Part shown: positions 32,701 through 44,064 of the stretch, piece by piece
Layout: the number at the start of each line of letters is the position of its first letter
How positions within the stretch are numbered: position 1 is the stretch's first letter
Assembly (NCBI GenBank): GCA_963966185.1
Contig: CAWZYM010000369.1
Span: 914,001 to 978,000 of the forward strand
Length of the DNA stretch: 64,000 bases
Source of the DNA: Rhabditoides inermis
Lineage: Eukaryota; Nematoda; Chromadorea; Rhabditida; Rhabditidae
Reading direction: 5' to 3'
Translations under genes and position numbers: made by a program
Notes under the pieces: model-generated
Databases searched by the model: none
Told to the model about the DNA's origin: nothing
Seen by the model: the letters and a program-made list of their open reading frames with translations, nothing else

Positions 32701-35165
32701 TAGTGGCTGAAGGGGTCGGCATGCGCGCAGTCCGTGTCCCACGACACCACCGCCCCGTGTCGCTCAAACAGCTTGAACGCAAAGTCGACGCCAGATATAT
32801 TACGTGGCGGCTCACGCGACATGTTCTGCAACATCTTTGCAGTTACATAAGTACATATACGATCAAGGCGCGCTTGTTTGTCGGAGCTCACCTTGTACAC
32901 GTACGAGCGCATCCCGCCGTACATCGCCCACGCGTTGGGCTTGGAATTCATACCCACCTGAAATCAAGACGAAACCGTCGCAGAAACCTAGCGAACAGAA
33001 AGTGCGCCGTCTGGATCTCAACAGAGACGCAAGGGAGAGCGAGAGAGGCTGCTAGGAAACAAAGTGATGTTGCGGGCCCTGCCTTTGAGTACTTGTTCAT
33101 GAAGACGAAGCGATTCAACTCGAGAAAGTCGATTGTGTGGGGCATTTGTCGGCGGGCGGCCGACGCCGACAGCGAATCGAGGACGAAGACGAGCACCGAC
33201 GGCAGGTCGGCCGACGACGGCGCGCTAAACAAAAGCTAAGCCGGCACGCGTTCTGCTCACCGATCGGCGACGTCTCTCGGCGCGACGCCCAGGAACTTGG
33301 TGGAGACGTTGACGCTGGCATCGGCGTCCAACTCACAGCCCACCTCTGTCACATCGCTCTGCACCGCCGTAGCTGCTGCAACACTCGCGCACACCTTTAC
33401 GTTTTATATGTCATCATGATTATGTTGTCATATATACAGAAATAACGATTTCGAATAAAGTCAATAATCAATCAACCAATCGTTTGATTGATGGATTGAT
33501 TGACTTTATCCGCGTACTCGAGTGTGTGAGCGGCTGCCAGCTGCCGGGGGTCGTGTCCACCTTGCCGTTCTTGTTGACGCTAATCGGATTCGATCGATAG
33601 CGACACGTGTAGGCGGAGTCGTGCTGCGTTAACATGCCAGCGGACAAGTTGAATGCGACCGGGAACGGCTGCAAAGTGTGTGTACAGACATAGTTTGGGG
33701 AGATGGCTGAGCTACGTACCTGTTCCGAGGAGCAGTCGATGGACATAGTGTGCGGTTGGCGGAACTCGGCAAGTGTCGGGTCGTGGGGATCGGGCGTCTC
33801 GAAGTGGACAGTTTCCGAGAGCATCACACTGCAACTCTGCATTATCTCTTAAACGCGTTACCACAGTTCGACGAATTTCACTGATCAGACATCAGAACTA
33901 GGCGAAACTGTTTGCATGTAGCGGGACTCGAACCAGCATAGGTTGATCTATGAAGCGTGAGCGTTTCCACAACACTACAACGACATGTGCTGTCAGATTA
34001 ATAATATCGACGAAATGTGCACACAGCTTTCCGATAAGCAATTTGGCGGGATGTATGAAGTCGCCTTATTAAAGAAGAACTCCGGGAAAAGAGTCATTCG
34101 CCCAAATAATTAGCGCGCCCGGAACCAGATTTTGGCGGGAAACCGCGTATACGGCAGCGGCGGGCACCGGAGTGAGGCTCCGCCCTCGTCCAGTTAGGTT
34201 ATTTGGACAAAGAAATCGTAATAAATAATTCAAAAACGCAACTTTTTGAAGCCTCTCGGAAACTTTATTGCCAGAATCGTGTTCCGAAGTATAATTTTGC
34301 CCCTATTGACCGGCATTCCTATTTTCCCCGGAGCTCTTCTTTAAGCTTCGCACGCGCATATTTTGGTAAGTGTGTAGGTAATGAGAAAACGACGTTATTT
34401 TGCGTTTGCTTTATTTGTTTCGTGTTTACATAGGTCAAGCAATAAATCAAATTTAAAAGCTAATCGCCACTGTGCTTTTAAAAGTTCTTGCGTAAAGAAA
34501 GTCAGTTTGTCTTTTTCAACCCAGTTCAAGAAAGCGCATGCACAAACTCTACTTTCACGCCCGTCCTTTCTAAACAAAATAACGCTTTGTAACGATACTT
34601 ATATCTGTCTTATCGATCGCCGCAGCGTAAGCGCATTTGTCTTTTTCTCTTCGCTTTTTGCCAACAGCACGCACTCTCGCGCTCTTTCTCGCACCCCCGC
34701 GGTCCGACAGCAGCAGAGGGAGAGCTTGCAGCTAGAGTGACGATAAACGATACCCACTCACCCACACTGGCTTCTCGATTCCTGGGCGCGCGCTATCGCT
34801 CATAACTTCTTTCGGAGCAAATATAAAAAACATTCCACCGACCAATGATCTGGGATCTGGCCTACGGAACTGTGCGAATTTAACTCACATAAATTTGATA
34901 AGTTCACATAGTTGCTAATATGATCTTTAGTAATCGCTTTTTGAAAATTTTGGCGCGAGCCGTACACTAATAATCCAAAAGAGAGGGCGCTGCATGCTCT
35001 CTAATTCGCCATCGCCCGACGCACTCACTCGAACAGCGATAGTTGGCTGGTGTTTGCGGGTGGTTGTCCGGCAAGGCTGGAGCTGCGGTCGGGCAGCTCC
35101 ACGTGTTCGAGCAGCACGAAGACGGTCGTCGCGCACACCAGCGCGCCGAACACACGCGCGTTCAT
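29780..35165 (-). CDS. DUF229 family protein, copy A (18 exons)
   Basis: Exons on minus: 35029-35165, 33720-33828, 33518-33668, 33261-33375, 33083-33224, 32892-32957, 32665-32825, 32534-32623, 32371-32485, 32013-32102, 30827-30909, 30659-30777, 30479-30613, 30362-30435, 30238-30307, 30120-30191, 30018-30075, 29780-29951; 1959 bases, 652 residues. DUF229 proteins are secretory-pathway members of the alkaline phosphatase/sulfatase-like superfamily with no known substrate. Seen here: a signal-peptide-like start (VFGALVCATTVFVLL), the metal-site region VLVFVLDSLS, the second metal motif VIVMSDHSNRFDPRKT, many Cys, a Cys-rich CIWGAEEMQFCVC and a hydrophobic C-terminus (MFLLFLVWFASL). Exon 5 ends in a GC donor. 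The reading frame is intact. It is one arm of a large inverted repeat with copy B. Confidence 0.9.
33915..33988 (-). other. tRNA-like segment in DUF229 intron 1
   Basis: On minus it has a T-arm-like CTGGTTCGAGTCCCGC and a box A-like region near TAGTGTTGTGGAAACGC. The acceptor strands do not pair. Copies lie at about 45545-45618 and 62112-62185. It is probably a tRNA-derived SINE head trapped in the intron before the duplications. Confidence 0.45.
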
Positions 35166-36005
35166 CGGCGAGTCGGAGGACGCGTGTCGTGTGTGGCGAT
35201 CGAGCTAGCCGCTCACTGAGATCTGTGGTGAGCGGATCTGTGTCAGATCTGTGGGAAACCTGTACAAGATCTGTATCTGTGTGGTGGCGGCTTGAAATGA
35301 GTTTCTAATCTTCGCACGAGATGAGGTTGTTAGTAATGCAATTGAGATAAACGTATGGGACACATATTATTCAAATTAATGCGATACCTTTACAATACAC
35401 TTGGACCGGAGGAAGCAGGCACATCAGAATCGCAATGTACTACTGCCTAAGGAAAGATAGATCCACTAACATACCAGACTATTCAACCAGATGCCACTGT
35501 TTTATAGAACTGGCATCTGCTTAGACTATTGTCTCTCACAGAAACATGTACTCAGCCTATTGGTACTGTCGTACGAGAAGACGTTCAACCAAGTATCGTA
35601 TCGAACAAGCTCACTCGTGCAATTGCAGCTGTGGCTATAAATGGATTGCTCATACATTTGTTGCTATCGCATCATAATAGTATGGGCAATAATAAATAAA
35701 TCAATACACTAAGCATTTACGGAGTTTACTACCACCACTCTACAACACATACAACATTCACTGTGATGACTCACTGTGATTCAACGTTTGTTCTTTTGGC
35801 ATTCACAATTCACTAATGTGAGAGATTTCTGAGAACTGCTCATTTGACATTGCTCGGTGCAAGCGATCATTCGACACTAGTTTGCCGGCCCGTGAGGGGG
35901 CGTGGCCGTAGAGTGCAACCCCGCATACAGCCAGCTCCAGTATATTCTAATTTCACTCGCGCGGTTTCTAGAAAGTAGAAAGGTAATTTGATCACATCTG
36001 AGTGA
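35166..36005. other. 5' flank of DUF229 copy A
   Basis: It contains three CAGATCT-type repeats and a hairpin within 100 bases of the start codon. Similarity to copy B stops near 35712, while similarity to copy C continues to about 35835. No other gene is seen. Confidence 0.5.
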
Positions 36006-36440
36006 GATTAGACAGGGAGAGAGATAGATAGAGAGAGAAAGAGAGAGGAAGAAGAGAAGGAAAAAGAGAAAGAGAAAGAAAATATGAAAGAAAAATTAAA
36101 AGAAAATCAGAAGAGAAAGAGGCAAAGAGGGCGACATAGATATGTATAAAGGGAGAGAGGAGGTAAAATAGACAGAACTGTTTCTGGAAAATCGCAGATA
36201 TGACTTGATATTAGAAAAGTAGAAAAAAGGTAACAAGGAAATGCAGTGACTGTAGAGAAATAGACGAGAGAAAAACAGGAAAAGAGAAAGAGAGAAAGAG
36301 AGAAAAAAAGAAAGAGAGAAAGAGAGAAAGAGAGAAAGGGAGAAAGAGAGAAAGAGAGAAAGAGAGAAAGAGAGAAAGAGAGAGAAGAGAGAGATATAGA
36401 AAGAGAGGAGGAGGAGAGAAAGAGAAAAAAAGAGGAAATG
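36006..36440. repeat. Polypurine tract (AGAAAGAG octamers)
   Basis: Over 400 bases are almost only A and G, with a core of AGAAAGAG units at 36285-36385. It resembles the complement of the 16.9-18.96 kb tract. Confidence 0.9.
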
Positions 36441-37128
36441 GGAGAGGGGTCCTCCGTGAACCCTGAACACTCGCAGCCGCGCCTACCCGTCGCCAGATCG
36501 TGTCCTTCTGGGAACACGTCATCTCCTCACAGGTATCCGCCACGTGCGTTTTCAGGTTTGTTATTTTTACTTTCGGATTTTTGATAGGGATCAAATCAAC
36601 GGCTAGGAAGCTCCCCCCATTTGACACTTTTGGCGACACCGCGGGATACCGCCAGCTCGCCGAAAGTTACAGTTCGCAGATCGCTACAGTTCACGGAAAA
36701 GAGTCTCGTTTCCGGTCTTCCAAATGTTACAGTTCGCAGATAGGGGAGTTCCCGCAGAGAAACCCAATATTTTCTCTGAAATGTTACAGTTCGCAGACCA
36801 TTACATCTCACGCATTAACTTTTAGTGAATCCCATTAATATGTACCCATTGAAATTAATAGAACTGAGATATATATATAACAACAGTTTATCAAATAATC
36901 TACTATAAACTACATACTTTTCCTATAACCATACAAATACATATAAATTAATCTGTACAAAACAATAACAAAACAATAACAACAAATTCAATATAAATAG
37001 ACAAGCATGGTATGAAACGGAAAATTAAATATAATGATGACATGATAATCCGTAGTTACAATCGACCGTAATTACGATAATTATTATTAAGAAACATATA
37101 ATAACCTATATAAACAGCATATAATAAT

Positions 37129-40100
37129 CTACTGATAGCTGCGTGCGTAGGTCGAGTAGGGGTTATACAAATACGCACCTCCGGCAGCCAGCGAGTTATC
37201 CCCTGATTCTTCATCGTTCTCACCAAATAGTTCCTCGTAGTTCGCTGCACGCAGTGTCGTGTAGGTACGATGCGTCATCTAAAACACTTTTCATAGATAT
37301 GAAACGAAAAGTCTTTACAGTAACTCTCCCTTTTACAGTACTCACCGAGTTCTCTCCCGTCGTTGTATGGTGACCATCTCCCACGTATCCTGCCTGACAG
37401 TATATGTCGACGCTTTCGATTCTCAGCGTCATCGACCCGTCACAACAACACTCTAAAGTACACACATGATCACCATAAGATGTATAACCCCCCTCCTCCA
37501 CTACCGTATACCTAACAAAATGTCCGACTCACCGCGAACTGGGGTTCTCCATCGATCTCTCCTCTCTGCCCTTCTCCTATCACTCGTCCACGCTGCTGGG
37601 CCTCTGCTGCCACGCGCCCATCTCCCGCCACATCAACAGGCTAAAACCGAAATGAAAGAAGAAGAATCCCGCCAAAGTAATTAACGTTTTTTTTTTCGTT
37701 CACCTTCTTCATCTTGTTGCGAGCACTGGGTAGAGGCAAGTGCGCTTCGCTGAGTGAACAAAGAGTGAGAGCTTTCGTGATAGGCGAGTCTTGGTTTGTC
37801 TCTTGCAGATAGCTCCGCACGTGCCCCGCAGACACTACACACTCTCTCTGAACAATTCAATGATAACAAAACTCGAATTGAAATGAAGATTTTTAGTAAA
37901 CACATGAGTACCTTCTTCTCCGGAGTTGCCAGTTTTGGATTGATGGCGGCCATGTCTTCACTTCCTTCTTGATCTTCGAATTGACGCACCATTTTCGCGA
38001 GAAATGTAGACGGACTAGAGTGAAGTCCATAGATCTCCTACAAACATGTTCATTACAAGATTTATTCGAGAAATATAAAAAAGGTTGTGTAATGGTAACT
38101 CTATACAGAACACACCTTCAGACGGCGATGATATGATTTGATAGCGTTGGTAGTCAGAGTGCCTGACGAAACAACCTCCTCGAACTGTGTCCAGTCCTTC
38201 CATCCAACACGAGCTTCCTCTCCATAGTAGTTGGTCAACAGATACAAATGGAAACCTGAATAAAAATACATGAAATAGGTAACCAAATTAATGCAACTCA
38301 CGCTCTAGCTTGGGCTGCTTTGTGACATACGTGTCGTAGACTTGACAGACCGCAGAGAGAACGTTGTCTTTCTTCATAAACAGAATACCCTTCATGGCTC
38401 TTCTGTAGTTGCACGCAGTTTGCGACATACGTGTTTGGGCATCTAAATTTGGTTCAAATGTAGTGAATTACTACATATATAATTTATAGTCTATAACCGG
38501 TAGCGAATATATTTCGTTTGCATTCAGCTCACATTTTCTCTTCCAAAACATTTTGTTGATCAATAATTCTATAGTACCCTGAAGAGAAGAAAGCCAAAGA
38601 ATATACCTGTTAGCTTCTCCCAATTCCTTCTGAAGTTCATCTTTAGATGAAAATAGCAGAGGTGGACTCGCACCGAAGGCCAAAAATACCTGGCTGCGTT
38701 GAGGAAGGCAGCTTCCTGATCTGAAAATATTATATTTATTTAAAACCAATTTATAGAAAAATATTCATTGTACTTTGTACTCACCACTGTATAGCTTTTC
38801 TGGTCCTTTCCATCCGCGACCAAACACTGCTTCCAGAACAGCACATAGCGTGACGTACGCAGTCTTCGAATGGGAACGCATCCACACCACTACACCCTCG
38901 ACAAACCGTCCATATTGATCCTGATAGTTCTCACGTATTCTTACAATGGTAATGCAATAAATATCACTAACGTGAAAGCCGATACGATAACACTGTTCAT
39001 AGGATGACGGGCAAGTGGCATACGTGCCATCCACTATCCACACTCTGCCTTGTGCCAGTCTCCACAATGAGCGTTCAGATCCAAAGACAACAATTTGTTT
39101 TCGCACATCTGGATCGTCAGTACCGCAGAACACAACCATCTCCTTCCCTAAAAGTTATATTTCAAATCGAAGTATACCAAAAAGAGAAATACCTACCTTT
39201 TTCAACAGCTATGTCCGATACGAGTCCGCTGTTGACTAGTCTGGCACTCTCATCCGACCCTCGTGACGCTCGTAGGATACTATGACAAAACGTTTCACTA
39301 CTTCAAATCATGACCTACCGTTGCCAAAGAGTTGCCTTCTTTCTCGCAGACAGGCCAGAACTCGAAGGAGTGAGCTCGTTGACATAGCGCTGCACTTTGT
39401 CTCCCGGCCTTCCACGGGAGTTGTTGCACATACGCATGGTCGCCGCTCTTTCCTGAAACAATCGTAAGCATATAAATGCATCAGTATACAGTGAGTTTCG
39501 AATTGTCATTAATTCATTATGCACAAGCACATACTTGATGAGCGCGTTGGATACAGTATCCGTGAACTTAAAATTGAAAATAACTCTTTTCAAACATCAT
39601 GAAATTGCACAAAAATTTGATATGATGCTCTTGGATGGGTTTCCTACAAATCTCGGAGAGCAGATTTAGCAAATTGTTTATCATAGAAGATCCAATATAT
39701 CTCTAAATATCGCTAATTATCGCTAAGGAATCGCTAAATAACTACACAGTCGCTTCATGGAAACGGCTAAAACTTCGTAAGTAGGTGGTTTTTTATACCC
39801 ACTACAATACCGGCAAGCACATTTTCCAACTTTACAAAGCAATCCTGGAAATGAGGCGCATTTGCATAATCTTCTCATAGGTCTGCGTTATTTCTTCGGG
39901 CAGAGAAACAACGTCTACCGCGAAAACGGGGGACCCATTATATGATTACGAATAAAACTCACCAATATCGAAACCGTGTCCATCTCACAATCATGCCTGC
40001 CTTCTTCCTTGAACGTCTCCGCGGCACCAGATCCCAATTTGGCGAATTCCTCATAGGAAATTGATGCCTTTGCAGAGCAACCCCGCACGTGACAATCAAA

Positions 40101-41923
40101 CCGAATGTATTCGCTCGATCTTAAATACATGCTACGTTTCTTTAAAACAACAAATTCTGACTGCTTGTTCTTGGTCTGAAGAACGTAGTCGTATCCGCGA
40201 TACACCAGGTGAGGATGACCTCTCGTCGAGGTAATGCTGCAACATTTTCTAATAGCGCACAAAGGTAGACGAAGACCAATGTTAATTAAGAAATATTTTT
40301 GTCGACAATAGAAAATGTTTTGTATCAATGATCGAATACCTATCACCCCTGTAACAACCCTCGAAAATCAGTGTCACCAACTGTGAGAAGACGTTGTTGA
40401 GGGTGATGTCATAGATGGGCAGCGCGCTTATTAGACTGAGAAGATGCTCTCGGTGAGGTATTTTTGATGAGAAGGTCTTCACGGTCACCTATAAAGAAAA
40501 AAGAAATAACGTAAAGTTCATTACATGACATAAATTTTAGTACCTCTTTCCTTCCTGTATGACAATGCGCTGTCGTTGGTTGGACTGCATGATCTTCGTT
40601 ACACGCTTCATCATCATCGTCACGAGCAATCGAGTCGTCTCCATCGCAGTCAGATAGCATCACAGGCACTACTTTATCAAAACTGCGAGCAATGTGCTCA
40701 ACGATCTTCTCCTTGGTCACCTGCAATACACGGTATAAAACAATGAAGTTCCCGTCATTTCTTCAGTTAAAATATCACCTATTATTCTTAATAATAACAG
40801 TAATGAACCCTTGTTCTACTTTGTATTGCTCTGACAATGTGTAGAGAAAGTTTTCCTCTTTGATAGAGTTTTGTGTGGACAATCGACTTTTATCAGTAAT
40901 CGTACCTTGGACACAGTGCCTGGCTGGAACCTGAACGGCGCAACGACGCTTGATCAGGAACCTCGATTTGGATAAATTCGATGACGGATTAGGCGTAGAT
41001 GGCGGAGTCGGCGGTAGAACAATCGATAAGGCTCGTCGTTTTCTAGACTGCTTCGGTATCTTCGAGATCGGCGGCGGGGAGGCGGATGACGACGCCTCCT
41101 GCAACACACGATGCACAATCGATATCAATGCTACCCACACGAAATCATAAAGAACGATGTAATTGTATAATAATCACACACCTGCGCCGAGTTCGTCGGG
41201 AAGTTGCGCGTGTGACTCAGACCGTCCACGCCCAGCACGTGCTCCTCAGTAGACGCTGAAAGCGGCCCTTGACGAGAGATCGGCGGCGAAGAGGCGGATG
41301 AGAACGCCACCTACAACACACGATACAACACGTCACCTACAACCTACAACACAATCGATATCAATGCTACCCACACGAAATCAGAAACAATGATGTAATT
41401 GTATGATAATCACACACTTTTAAGTCATTTGCTCTGCTCAAAATGCGGGTCACATTTGATTTAACATCTTGAAGCATCTTGGCCTTCAAGTATGAACATT
41501 ACCAAAATAATGTGACACTTTCTTACGTCTTCCTTCTTAGGTCTTCCTCTTTTCCGGCCCGTGCAGATGAGAACCTTCCTTTTTTTCAGGCACGGTTCCC
41601 AAACAATTAAGGTTTCTTAAAAACAAAGTTCATAGAACTAACCTCTGTTTCGACATCACCACCACAATGCCTTTCCTCTCCTACCAGAACCTGGCGTTCT
41701 TTTCGTCGAACTCCCTTCTTCTTGGCCTTCTTGAGCACCGCCGCCTTCTCACCGGCAATTTGTCGCTGTAATAACAATAAAAAGCAAACTGAGTTGTAAT
41801 CAGTATTACCAAAACAAAAGAGTGTACCTTTGATACGTGAGGGAGTTGAGGAGGTGTCTTCACTTGACCTGCTATTCGAGCAGACTTTCTGGTTTGCGTA
41901 CAACCCCGAGTTCGAGGCGCCAT
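37129..41923 (-). CDS. MULE transposase-like protein with AT-hook and FLYWCH-type finger, about 18 exons
   Basis: The start is ATG at 41923 (MAPRTRGCTQTRKSARIAG) and the stop is at 37129-37131 after NPYSTYARSYQ. Firm exons include 41828-41923, 41643-41765, 41527-41574 (AT-hook GRKRGRPKK), 41182-41310 and about 40779-41098. Then come a FLYWCH-like exon (about 39964-40250: LVYRGYDYVLQTKNKQSEF, CHVRGC) and MULE core exons from 39147 down: the first catalytic Asp in WIVDGTYATCP, a 51-base intron at 38921-38971, the second Asp in YSDQEAAFLNAARYFWP, and the family's C-x2-H motif in HLCYFHLKMNFRRNW. Several middle junctions, notably after 40779, are uncertain. MULE transposases cut and paste DNA through a DDE site; the third acidic residue was not placed. 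No disabling stop was noticed, so it may be active or domesticated. Confidence 0.75.
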
Positions 41924-42389
41924 CGCCTAAGCAGGTATATGTCACTATTAAAATAGGCATGAAATACATAAATTATGCAGAAATGCGAAATAACAAATAC
42001 TAAAAAAATTGTGCAAGTTTGTGTATTCATCATACATAAATGAAAACACAACGAAACACGATAAAACATAACGGTTATGAAATGTTTTTTAAAATTGAGT
42101 TTACTTTTTAAAATATCTTGAAAAAAATCCATACGATTCAATTAATAAACAATTTTAAGAAAAATACATCAAAACATAATTTTTGGGAATTTCTAATTTC
42201 ATTATTAATTAAAATAACTTTTTTTGTGTTATACCAATTACAGAAACTTCAGTAACCATCAAACGAAATTATCACGGCCAATCAGATCGTGTTCCAAGCT
42301 GCAAGAATATATCATATTTCATGGGGCTCCGATTACATTCACTGATCATAAGTTTTTAATGTAGATCAAAAAAGAAGATCAAAAAAAAT

Positions 42390-42407
42390 ATATATATATA
42401 TGTAGAT

Positions 42408-42487
<80 letters not shown>
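42390..42487. repeat. (TA)n microsatellite
   Basis: Nearly pure TA alternation for about 75 bases, preceded by shorter TA runs. Confidence 0.9.
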
Positions 42488-42490
<3 letters not shown>

Positions 42491-42757
42491 CTCTGCGAAC
42501 TGTGACATTCTGCGAAATGGCAGGTACACCGCGCCACATGATCGCGTGCTAATCAAATCGCTGACCCCTGTTAGGTACATAGTTGTTCAACGGACGATTT
42601 AGAGACAATATAATGATATAACCCTGAAACATTTATTATTTTAATGATGTTCAAGCTATTTCGGCGGCCCTCCGGGCCGAGCGTTTCTGCGCGCCGCTGG
42701 ATAAGACCCAAACGATCGGCGTTTCGCGCCGATCCTAATTTATCCTAAATTAGGTTT

Positions 42758-43108
42758 TAATGTGTTCTTGGTCCGTTCAAACGATTTGTCAAGAAAATCC
42801 ACTACCTTCTCGCAGTTATCAAACCGAACTTTCACGTGTATGCCCGTGACAATCTCATACTAATCTATTCCATGACCCTCTATGTGTTCTCTGACGACAA
42901 GTTCCTTCACATGGGGCAATATGCTTGGCACAAGTCTGAATACACCGATACCCGTCCTCCAACGTTTGTCACTCCAGCGGAATACTGTTTCAAAGGAACC
43001 GTCAAAACAAAATACCACACATGTCCCACTCCTTCCTTCATTAGATGTCCCCGTTGCGAAAAGTATTATTGCTTTGATTGTATGGTTATGAACAAACATC
43101 GTTGCTAG
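42758..43108 (+). CDS. Cys-rich open frame, possible last exon of an unknown gene
   Basis: A frame of about 116 codons after an in-frame stop reads FKRFVKKIHYLLAVIKPNF, later YARDNLILIYSMTLYVF, and ends with a zinc-binding-like cluster CPRCEKYYCFDCMVMNKHRC. Two AATAAA signals follow within 30 bases (near 43121 and 43131), as expected of a 3' end. No ATG opens the frame at its start, so it is either the last exon of a split gene or a transposon remnant. I do not recognise the family. It lies between the MULE and the B arm. Confidence 0.4.
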
Positions 43109-43449
43109 AAACGATTCTCGAAATAAATTTGAATAAAATTGTGCTTATTATATAAAGTTGATATTATTTCATCTTGCAAAAAGTTTTGCCGCATAGCGGC
43201 ATTGTATCGATACCGCACCTGTCAATTTGACTGTCATTTTCAACTTTCCTGACTGTCATTTTCAACTTTAACTCACTATCCATTCGGCCACGCTGCTGTT
43301 GTCGACAGGTCATTTTCATGGTATTCTGTCCAAATTGGTTTCAAACAACCATTCAGGAAAAGTTATGCTCATATTTGGAATCAGCATGAAAAAGTGTGTA
43401 TATGACCATGTTTTCATAAGAATCCGCCAAGACGAGTGCGCAAGCTGCC

Positions 43450-43509
43450 CGTGAGGTAATTTATCAATTTGGTTCGGATCCGAGAGTGTGGCTCTAACAA
43501 CACTCCTCG
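43450..43509 (-). mobile_element. End of a foldback element at the B-arm boundary
   Basis: The last 60 bases before TTA (43510-43512) match the terminal sequence of the 1725-2690 element (CGAGGAGTGT...GCCACAC...CTCGGATCCG). Only one end is recognisable. Similarity between the B arm and copies A and C starts directly after it. Confidence 0.6.
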
Positions 43510-43994
43510 TTAGTGTATTGATTTGTTTATTATTGCCTATACTATTATGATGCAAAAGCAACAATTGTATGAGCAATCCATTTATAGCCACAGCTGTAAT
43601 TGCACGATAAGACGCTTGTTTGATGCGATAGGGCGACTTGGTTGAACGTCTTCTCGTACGACAGTACCAATAGACTGAGTACATGTTTCTGTGAGAGACA
43701 ATAGTCTAAGCAGATGCCAGTTCTAAAAAACAGTGGAATCTGGTTGAATAGTCTGGTATGTTAGTGGATCTATCTTTCCTTAGGCAGTAGTACATTGCGA
43801 TTCTGATGTGCCTGCTTCCTCCGGTCCAAGTGTATTGTAAAGGTATCGCATTAATTTGAATAATATGTGTCCCATACGTTTCTCTCAATTGCATTACTAA
43901 CAACCTCATCTCGTGCGAAGATTAGAAACTCATTTCAAGCCGCCACCACACAGATACAGATCTTGTACAGGTTTCCCACAGATCTGACACAGAT

Positions 43995-44021
43995 CCGCTC
44001 ACCACAGATCTCAGTGAGCGG
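43995..44021. promoter_or_regulatory. Hairpin and CAGATCT repeats upstream of DUF229
   Basis: CCGCTCAC and GTGAGCGG form a perfect 8-base stem around an 11-base loop containing CAGATCT. Two further CACAGATC copies lie 15-40 bases upstream. The arrangement is kept in all three gene copies about 45 bases before the ATG. A regulatory role is an inference. Confidence 0.35.
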
Positions 44022-44064
44022 CTAGCTCGATCGCCACACACGACACGCGTCCTCCGACTCGCCG

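Larger units (their letters stand above)
36600..42510 (-). mobile_element. Candidate MULE (Mutator-like) element with subterminal repeats
   Basis: A spliced MULE transposase gene (37129-41923) is flanked by copies of the motif ACAGTTCGCAGA. Three or four lie in one direction at about 36664-36795, and two in the opposite direction at about 42489-42520. Such inverted subterminal arrays suit transposase binding sites at element ends. I cannot define exact termini or a 9-base target duplication. A (TA)n block adjoins the right end. The element lies wholly inside the spacer of the DUF229 inverted repeat. Confidence 0.45.

Noticed and set aside
32392..33239. Plus-strand frames of up to 215 codons opposite DUF229 copy A (and their mirror copies opposite B and C)
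   Set aside because: They are shadows of the DUF229 exons on the opposite strand and run across splice sites without regard to them.
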